Assembly (NCBI GenBank): GCA_964036275.1
Contig: OZ038440.1
Coordinates: forward strand, 9,957,690-10,021,689
DNA length: 64,000 bases
From: Litoditis marina
Lineage: Eukaryota; Nematoda; Chromadorea; Rhabditida; Rhabditidae
Reading direction: 5' to 3'
Shown: one piece after another, positions 56,244 through 64,000 of the stretch
Layout: every line of letters starts with the position of its first letter
Position numbering within the stretch: the first letter of the stretch is position 1
Position numbers and translations under genes: made by a program
The notes under the pieces: generated by a model
The model's input: only the letters and a program-made list of their open reading frames with translations
What the model was told of the DNA's origin: nothing
Databases searched by the model: none

Positions 56244-57124
56244 CTGCAAAAATCGCGACTATGCCAACTCATTGAAATAAGCCAAAACCCAGAGCGGAAG
56301 ACTGTTTCACGGATGTATCTGCTGCTAAGATTTATAGTATGATGTTTTTCTATAGGTTCCGAAAGCTTAATGAAGTTTCGATAGAGCACAGCACATAGCA
56401 CACATCAGTAAAACTCTACAGAGAAGAACTTTATCCGGAATATTTACTTGGTCATTAGAGAAGAACAAATCAAGACAAATATGGAAAGTTCAATCGGGGC
56501 TTCACAAGCCTCACAGTCGGAAGTACAAACTATTTCAAAAGACATTCAAACAGGTGCTTGTCATTCCTAACGTGGACTGCTACAGTATCAATGTAAGACT
56601 TTCAGTTAGCTTTCAACATGGGCATTTTTTCATAGTGTATACTACTTCTTTGCTCACTCTAAGTGATCATCAGGAAACATTCATGTACATTCCAAATTTT
56701 AACTGTAACCGTTCGCGTGGAAAGGTAAGGATTGTCCTCATTTTTTCACTTGTATGTTTTTAGGTTCTTTTTACCAGGGGACTCGCACAGTGTGCTTGAA
56801 ACATGGAGGAAGTTAGCGGATACATATGATGCTCTGTACGTTATTCTCGTTTCTCGTTTTATCTCATTTTTTCTGTTGCTCTGAAAGTTCACTTCTGTGA
56901 TTGCTTTGAATAATAGGAAACTTTATACAGGTACAGCTGGTTTTTTACAGACATACATAAATTCCTCGTCGCATAATGAATCGTTCCATTGTTCAACCGG
57001 CGTGACGCGATACTGAAGAAAATAATGTTGTATAATTATAATTGAAATGACAGTTATTTTAACCTCATCCAACATTGTAGGTGTCGATAGTTTATGTGAA
57101 ATTCTTGGAAAACTTACAGGGTTG
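56244..57124. other. Upstream region of SAYSD1
   Basis: I see no supported exon or RNA gene. It presumably contains the SAYSD1 promoter. Confidence 0.45.
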
Positions 57125-57834
57125 TAGGGTTGTTAGAATTGGAATTGGAATTGGAATTGGAATTGATAGAATTGAGATAATCTTCCAAAAGAATTGCAAT
57201 TCCAATTCTTTTTGTCTGTCGAAAAGAATTGGAATTGCAATTCCAATTCTTTTGTATGTCAAAAATAGTTGGAATTGCAATTCCAATTCTTTTGTATGTC
57301 AAAAAATTTCTGGAATTGCAATTCCAATTCTTTCGTATATCAGAACAACTGGAATTGGAATTGGAATTGACTTGATTTTCTCTCGGAATTGATTCAGAAT
57401 TGATTTACAATTCCATGCTGATTTTTCTTTTTCATTATTTAAATACCATTGTTCTTTATGTCTCTCGCGCAATGGAACCAAAGTGAACATTGTTTCCTTT
57501 CGTTTTTTGAAAAAAAAACTGACATGAAGTTGGAAACACAGTCAATTCTAATCAATTCTAATCAATTCCAATCAATTCCAATGGAATTGGAATTGAAAAT
57601 CTGAGATTTCGAGGAATTGATCGGAATTGGAATTGGAATTGAGCAGTTTTTGAAAATCTAAAAGAATTGGAATTGGAATTGAGTGGTTCTGCGAATTGCA
57701 AAAGAATTGGAATTGGAATTGAGTGGTTTTTGAGAAATGAAAAAGAATTGGAATTGGAATTGAGTGGTTTTTGAGAAATGAAAAAGAATCGGAATTGGAA
57801 TTGACTTGATTTTTGGAATTGATTAACAACCCTA
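57125..57834. mobile_element. TAGGGTTGTTAA-family element, copy C (GGAATT interior)
   Basis: The element is 710 bp, with ends TAGGGTTGTTA...TTAACAACCCTA and a perfect 8-bp target duplication, CAGGGTTG, at 57117-57124 and 57835-57842. The interior has runs of GGAATT and its complement AATTCC in two opposing blocks (about 57130-57395 and 57540-57825) around a unique AT-rich centre. The repeated minus-strand open frames over it are artefacts of the array. Confidence 0.9.
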
Positions 57835-58339
57835 CAGGGTTGCCATCAACAAACGGAAAATTTTTGAGTTTGACTGTTGTGGATGCACCACGTAAGTGGG
57901 GGGGGGGGGGGGGGGGGGGGTGAAATAGAAGAATTAGAAATATGATCTCGAGAAATAGGGCTAAATATTGCGCGAAACGTACTACTTCGACATGCTGATC
58001 CGTGGAAGAGAACTTCGACTGGGATCTGACAACGCCATAGTCATGTACGGCCATAGAACAAAATTGCTAAACTACACTGTTCGAGTTACAGGGTAACTAT
58101 GCCCTTTTACTTTTACCCACTAAAACTAAGTATTAACACTACTAAACCAGCACTGTTGAATTGCATACAATACTATATGCCCGTAACAGAGCAACTGTAT
58201 GACCTTTTTCGCTCTCAACTCACTCAACTGTAGTGCCACAGCTAAGCTTCCATGTGGAAGGCACGTGTTTGAACTCGAATAAACTATTATATTCCATTCA
58301 ATCAAGACTAAACATTAAGTTCAATAATGAAGAACGCAC
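57835..58339. other. Region below the lectin gene
   Basis: It contains a G23 tract (57898-57920). The final exon of the ShKT/lectin gene should lie at or below here, but I could not identify it. A weak candidate ends at a stop at 58220-58222 and carries a Trp and Cys, but has a poor acceptor. Confidence 0.4.
57898..57920. repeat. G23 homopolymer
   Basis: A long uninterrupted G run on plus. Confidence 0.85.
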
Positions 58340-61300
58340 GTTGATGCAGTTCTCGTAGTCTCTATTGGGTTCTCCGGCGTCGAAGTTGGTGTAGACCACT
58401 TGGGTTCCGTCAATGAAGGCGAGTGCTTCTCCGAAGTCAATCATCCCTATCCATTGCTCCTGCGGATTAGTCTCCATTATTACAGCTTCACCTGAAATAT
58501 AGGAAGTGACCAAATACCCGTTGTAGTTTGATTTCCATACGTCCGGTAATTAACGTATTTCGACCAGAAAATAACGGAATCGAACTACAAACTCAGCGCG
58601 ATAAAGAATCCAACACCATACAGGTCTAACACCATCAAATCACAACTATTTTGTTATTACTTGATGTAAATTAATGGAAACTTTTCATGGGTTCGCGTAG
58701 CACCGAAGAAAGTTATGTTATTTCCTGATTCAGTAAGACCTACTTCTGACGAACTGGTTCTCTTCGGTTGAATGTATGGAGGGAAGATTGCCTCCTTTCG
58801 ACTGACAATCAGCCTCGGCCAGGGAAAACGTCTTGCGACCGTCTCCCAACTAAAACATTGATAAGACCTTATGAATAGTTAGACAGAAATGGAAATATCA
58901 TATATAGTTGATATCACTTTCACTGAGATCATTACAGTACACATTCAAGGTTTTCAATGACTGCTTCCAAGCGTAAACTTCTAGGGAATCTGAGAAGCTG
59001 TACATAGGGGAGCAAAACAGAAAAACTCAACGTTTTGCTCGTATCGACGTTAAAATAAAATAAAACCTGTCTTGTATTCGGTATGATTTCTCAACTAGCT
59101 TGCTTACCTGGTAGCATGAAAGTGTGGACATCAAGTAATGCCACCCCGTAGGACAGGCCAGTCTCTCTGAAAATGAAACTGTGTGATAATGAGTAAATGA
59201 TATTTTTACACTCAAATATTGCCTGTTCATTTTATAAACATTAAAAACACACATGACAATCCACAGATATTTCCGGATTTCTCATGCTTTACGTGGGTCT
59301 TACACTATTCGCTTCATGTTCAAACCAAAACGTACGTATGAATGGTAGTGTGGTGGATGTAGCCGCAGCGGCCGTCGTACTTTGATCCGCAGTCGCTGCT
59401 TCTGGAACAAAATAAATCAAAGTGGAATTCATGTTTTTGTAGTGGTGTTCACAAACTTTTTTACTATTTTGTACTCTTCTCTCCAACATTTCGATTTACA
59501 ATACTCACTATTCGCACTCGAATTCGAGGTAAACCAAGATTGAAACTAACAGGCATAAATTTTCACGGAAAGCTCCTGGTAGTTCTGTGAATAAGGCCAC
59601 AGTATCGCATCTGAATCATTTAACTTCTTACCTGATGTGACCGCTCCATTACATCTTCCACAAGTTGCTGGACATCGTTCCGTCATCAGGTTGAAGTATA
59701 GGGCGTTATTACAATAACTGGCGATCGCAGCACAGTTCGAGGTGCCAGTAGCAGGGTTCACCATGTCCACACAAGCTGAACATTATAACAACTATTAGGT
59801 AGAAAAACCGTGAAGAGATCTTGTTCATCACGGCACACAGCAAATCAAATTGATAGTAAAACCCCAAAAATCGCAATAGGTCAGCATTCGAGCATTTATC
59901 ATTAATCATTTATCGATTTTGAAGAAATATTGTTTTTTGATAGTATGAAGTTTCCGTTTTTATGCGAACTAGACGCAATCTGTTTTCGTGCCTTACATCT
60001 GTTTTCTCCCCGAAACTGATTGGTTATGTCTGCAAGTGTAACCAACTTGTAGTTGATGAAACGGAATTGGAAGAGGTACACCTTCCACAAGTGGCAGGAC
60101 ACTGTTCCGTCATCAAAGTGGAGTACAGACTGTTGTTACAAAGATAGGCGAGAGCTGCACAGTTGGAGGTCCCAGTCAGGGGATTCACTTTATCCGCACA
60201 CGCTGAAGTAAAAACTTTCTATACCATTAACTAGAAGTTTGATAAACAATGAAAGTAGGTGATCACAATTACTAGGCGTATAGTTTTAATATTGGTTATG
60301 CGTTGTGAATAAAGTTTTAGTTTGATCTGCGCACATAATAGAGATCACCAGATGCACTGAAAAAAAGAGAGATCAACAAACAGTCAGGCGAAACGGTACC
60401 GCTGTTTTGTGGTTGTCGACTAGACTAAAAATGACCCACTCGCTGTAGTGGTCCCCGATGTGGTGGTGCATCTCCCACAGGTGACGGGGCACTGTTCTGT
60501 CATGAGCGAATAGTAGATAGAGTTATTGCAGAGATACGCGCGAGACGGACAATCTGACACTCCCGTGGACGGGTTCACACGATCCACACAAACTTCAACA
60601 ACCTCTAAAAATACAATTGTTCGTGTCATTTTAGCGGTGTGGTTCGCAGCGACTAAGCTAAAACTTAGTTTTTTTACCAAGACTAATACCGTCTTTTTTC
60701 AAATTGTTCTATTATTATGATCTGTGACCGTGATAACTAAATTCCTCATCCAGCATGGAACCGTAAGTTTTTGAGGCAGGTTGGGAGACATGTTTGGGGC
60801 CTTTTTCGGCACCTCGCTACCGTCCTACGTCTTCATTTTGGACACTGTTTCGCGAGTTGTCTCCCAAGAAAAATCAGCCCAGAGCGAAAAAGTGGAAGAA
60901 AGAGAGAGAGTCAGATGACCAGTAAGAGTTGGGTTACCACGATTACAGGGAATATGTCTCTATTTTTCTGTATAATTCGTGAATAAATCTAAGGTGTAGT
61001 TTGATCATCGGAGTTGAAGTTTGACCTGCTGTGACTCTTTATCTCTATTATGATGCTTACGTTGCGTGATTTTCGACTAGACTATAAATGACCTACTCGT
61101 AGCAGTGGTCCCCGATGTGGTGATACATCTCCCACAGGTGGCGGGACACTGTTCCGTCATCAACGAGTAGTAGACGGGGTTGTTGCAGAGAGACGCGCGA
61201 GACAGACAATCGGACACTCCCGTGGACGGGTTCACACGGTCCACACACGCTGAAAACAACGGAATCGACAGAAACTTGTTTCGCGATCGTTTTATACTTC

Positions 61301-62010
61301 AAGTAAACGTCAGAGCAGAGAGAGAGAGAGGCAGAGAGAAGTTAGTAAAAAGAGTGTTATATACGTTGACTATGTGTGAAAAATATTAGTTATTATTAAA
61401 GAACAACTAAACTCATTAACTCATTATTAGATAAGTTGCCATTTTAAGCTAAAGTCATATACAGAGAGGGTAAAGAGAGAGTGTAGATAGAGAGAAAGTG
61501 AAAGAGAGGGACATACTTACACGTGGAAGTGATCGAAGAAAAAGAGTCACATCTTCCGCAGGTCAGGGGGCATTGCTGTGTCATGAGTGTGTAGTAAACA
61601 CTGTTTTCACATAGACTTCTCCGCATCGGACAGTCGGAGGTACCCGTTCTCGGATTCACTTTGTCCACACATGCTCAAAACAGAACATCACCTCGATACA
61701 ACCGGCGCATTGGAAATATACATTTCGTTCACCTTCGAGTAGAAATCAAAGAGAAAAGGCTTCCCACACTAATGGTCTTGAATAATTTTCTACACCCATA
61801 TTTTCATTTTGTATGTATCTCAACTTACCTGTGGGTGTCGATGGAGCTGATGCGGGAGTGGTGGCAAAAATTAACTGAAAGATTATACATGAAACACAAT
61901 ATTATTCCATGAACATCAAGTGGAACTCAAACTCACGTTATTAGCAGAACAGCATGTGTTAATTGCAGTTACACACGTGAACCCAACATCACAAAGTGAA
62001 CTGAGACAAG
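58340..62010 (-). CDS. Secreted protein with five ShKT domains and a C-type lectin domain (partial model)
   Basis: Eleven exons with consistent phases are supported: 62010-61937, 61874-61829, 61673-61521, 61249-61097, 60592-60440, 60202-60047, 59775-59632, 59401-59336, 59166-59108, 58849-58744 and 58491-58340, about 420 residues. A small Cys-rich segment and a Thr/Pro linker come first. Five ShKT domains follow, one per exon, each with six Cys in the spacing C-x12-C-x6-C-x12-C-x3-C-x2-C. Next is a Thr/Ala linker, then a C-type lectin fold: CPTGWHYLMSTLSCYQ, an EADCQSKGGNLPSIHS segment, QWIGMID, and EPN, a calcium/mannose-type motif. The start and the last lectin exon (expected Trp-Asn-Asp...Cys...Cys) are not resolved. 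ShKT domains occur in ion-channel-blocking peptides but more often as modules of secreted proteins and enzymes. A role in extracellular sugar binding is the reasonable inference. Confidence 0.85.
58517..58600. repeat. TTTGATC palindrome element
   Basis: The left half CCGTTGTAGTTTGAT and the right half ATCGAACTACAAACTCAGCG are inverted repeats. It lies in the lectin-gene intron next to exon 58491-58340. Confidence 0.65.
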
Positions 62011-62069
62011 CTGAAAATACGGAAAGCTCACAATTCTCTATATCCAATATCCTTGGTATCAAGATTCAC

Positions 62070-62618
62070 CTCTACCGCTTGAAAAAATGATAAACATGTG
62101 AAGTACCCAAGAAAAACGAAAGCGTGTCCCCCAGTGGCTCTTTATGAGCAATGCTTTGCAAGACGCTCTATGTACGTAAGCTAGAACATCTCGGGATCCT
62201 CATCCCATCCTGCATCTCTTGCGTTTAGCACTATTTCGCGACACTCGTATCACGGCGGAATTTACGAGCAGAGGAACTGCGTGTTTGAAGAAATGCAGGT
62301 TTTACCGATAGGTCAGGATGTACGTGAATATAGTTTTCGCCATTCCCACCGAGACATCGGCAAAGTGCCAACAAAATTTTTAGGTGGATTTTTCCCATGT
62401 TAGTGTTTTTCTAAACACTACAAGTTTTTGTCAGCGGCAGATATTCCATGTAGAGACACAGTACGTAGGTAAAATACTCTTCATAAAACCTATTACTTCT
62501 GTGATATATATTAATTCGGAGTTTTATCAGCGCGCTGCCAAAGTCTGAGTGGGAATGAAACGAACTATACTACTCCAGCACTCACGTCCGACTCCTCTGT
62601 CCGAGCAACCGACTTGGG
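62070..62618 (-). other. Candidate 5' exons of the ShKT/lectin gene
   Basis: Three alternatives could supply the start. ATG at 62398 with a donor after 62350 gives a signal-like MGKIHLKILLALCRCL and joins in phase. ATG at 62097 with a donor after 62070 gives MFIIFSSGR and also joins in phase. A 33-base exon-like segment at 62618-62586 has good splice sites but the wrong phase for a direct join. The first is the most plausible because the product should be secreted. Confidence 0.25.
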
Positions 62619-64000
62619 CTGAAGATGAAGAGAATAAACTGAGAAGGATAGAAAGGAAACAAATCATTGTATGATGATCGAATGATTCCTCTTTTTTCTT
62701 TTATAGTTACACCGTATGGTACAGGACAGCTGCCCATATACTACAGACCATTGTCCAGTTGTGTGCAGGAAACAATGTTATGCGATTGTCAAACATTGTA
62801 TGCCGTACTATTTCAGGATATATCATGTTCACAACACATATAGTCCAGCTCGGATAAATGCAGGGGAGTGAATGAGAGAGAGGAGAAAGGAAAAGAGGGA
62901 GAGAAAGGAGAGAGAGTGTGTGAGAGAGAGAATGATAGAGAGCGAGGGGGGGGGGGGGGGGGGAGGGCAGAAGAAAATCCAAAAATTGTGTTACAATACG
63001 GAAGCTAATCTCTCTACTTCGCAGAGTTTGTTTCTGATGTTTTCTCATCCACACTTTTTTCAAAGAAGTTCACGGGAATTTCAAATATTTCGTTCCCAGT
63101 GTGTGGCAATTCAGTAGAACCTGTCATTGTATCTGCAATTTCTCATAGTGCAATCTGAGATCTAGCAGTCTGGCAGTAGATTACTACATCGAAAGATAAT
63201 TTTAATTCGTAAATAGAGATGAATCACACTTTTTCGCAAATCACGTAGCATTATTACCGAGAAAATGATAAGAAACAAATGAATAATATTTCTGATAGGC
63301 ATATGGCCAGTCATACTTCTCTGAAACCCAAACCCCAAATTTTTCCAACGTGTTCCGAACAATCAGAAACCAACTGAAAAAAAAAAACTTGAGAAAAAAG
63401 TTGGTTTCAACCTTTTTGTACGCATATCGTGAGAAAGACAGTTGTGTTTGCCGTATTGCCGCGAAGAAGACGTTTTCTATTATGAATTACTTATTCGAAA
63501 CTTCAACCAATTACTGTAGAGGTCAGTGTCGGAATGGAACTGACTATAGTATCAAACGGTACAAGAGTTCACAGCTGCCGCTCCAATTGTTACAAGCGGC
63601 AGTGATTGTTTATATGAACTGTGTATACAAAAGATCAACCAGACCCATTCATCTGCATCCAAACTGCACTATTGATATATACAATTGTTCCTGACCACTC
63701 ATTCCAAATTGACCACTCACAGTTTTGAAAACGTAATTCTTTTGTTACACAAATCTGTCAGATAGAATGGAAGAACAGGTTAAATTTCTGAATTCCGAAT
63801 TTGTTGTCTGTTTCACCATTACTATATTCTAATGAAAGGAAACATTTCCAGGAGTTTTACAAAATGATATGCTCGTTTCATTTTGTCTAACTTGCAAATA
63901 TGTAGAGTTACAACCAGTATCAGGTTGGATTTTGCTATCGATCAATGGACTGTGCATTTGTACGTTATCGTGTGTTTCTCACACATATCTTATCAGCAAC
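62399..64000. other. Gene-free right flank
   Basis: No supported gene. It holds a purine-rich GA tract at about 62865-62945 followed by G18. The 114-residue plus-strand open frame starting at 63350 has no recognisable domain or splice context. Confidence 0.5.
62865..62963. repeat. (GA)n tract followed by G18
   Basis: Purine-rich GAGA/GGAGA sequence is followed by 18 consecutive G residues at 62946-62963. Confidence 0.85.

Noticed and set aside
57125..57834. CRISPR-like array
   Set aside because: The repeat unit is 6 bp, continuous and inverted, inside a TIR-bounded element of a eukaryotic genome.
57572..58054. 160-residue minus-strand open frame with Asn/Ser/Ile-Pro-Ile repeats
   Set aside because: Its body is the translation of the GGAATT array and its Pro run is the G23 tract. 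It is not a protein.
63350..63694. 114-residue plus-strand open frame
   Set aside because: No recognisable domain, A+T-rich, no splice or promoter context, and within chance expectation for such sequence.

Overview
This is a window of nuclear DNA from an invertebrate animal. Its genes are split into many short coding exons with standard GT-AG introns, A+T-rich introns and intergenic DNA, and it carries many small inverted-repeat transposons. The neuronal-type synaptobrevin, the secreted ShKT/C-type-lectin protein and the full-length HEATR5 and NUP133 orthologues fit a metazoan. I cannot fix the phylum. A splice-acceptor-like site lies 4-25 bases upstream of five start codons, which would fit a lineage that uses spliced-leader trans-splicing.

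Layout. Bases 1-4180 hold no gene that I can support, only repeats. Next come two forward SNARE genes head to tail: synaptobrevin/VAMP (coding 6759-8558, with a probable non-coding first exon ending at 4657) and syntaxin-18 (9138-13507). The remaining genes are on the minus strand: NUP133 (25839 to 14085, 31 coding exons, 1044 aa), HEATR5 (48390 to 27286, 54 coding exons, 2051 aa), an unrecognised Ser-rich gene (52595 to about 49770), SAYSD1 (56239 to 53562, 5 exons, 167 aa), and a secreted protein with five ShKT domains plus a C-type lectin domain (about 62400 to 58340, both ends unresolved). I built the exon models by hand. The exon phases close exactly in VAMP, STX18, NUP133, HEATR5 and SAYSD1.

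Functions. Several genes belong to membrane traffic or the ER: VAMP (R-SNARE, secretory vesicles), STX18 (ER Qa-SNARE), HEATR5 (AP-1/endosome traffic) and SAYSD1 (ER UFM1/translocon quality control). NUP133 is a nuclear-pore scaffold protein. I see no proof that they are co-regulated.

Most unusual content. There are several families of small fold-back elements whose interiors are degenerate arrays of one short self-complementary word (CTCGA-, GGAATT-, GGTTAACC- or CTCATGAG-like). In one family, three copies share the same terminal inverted repeat (TAGGGTTGTTAA...) and 8-bp target duplications, yet one copy has a completely different interior. Two 170-bp hAT-like MITEs with perfect 8-bp duplications sit in the VAMP leader intron. 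A dispersed TTTGATC palindrome family, a tRNA-derived SINE and a reverse-transcriptase relic are also present.
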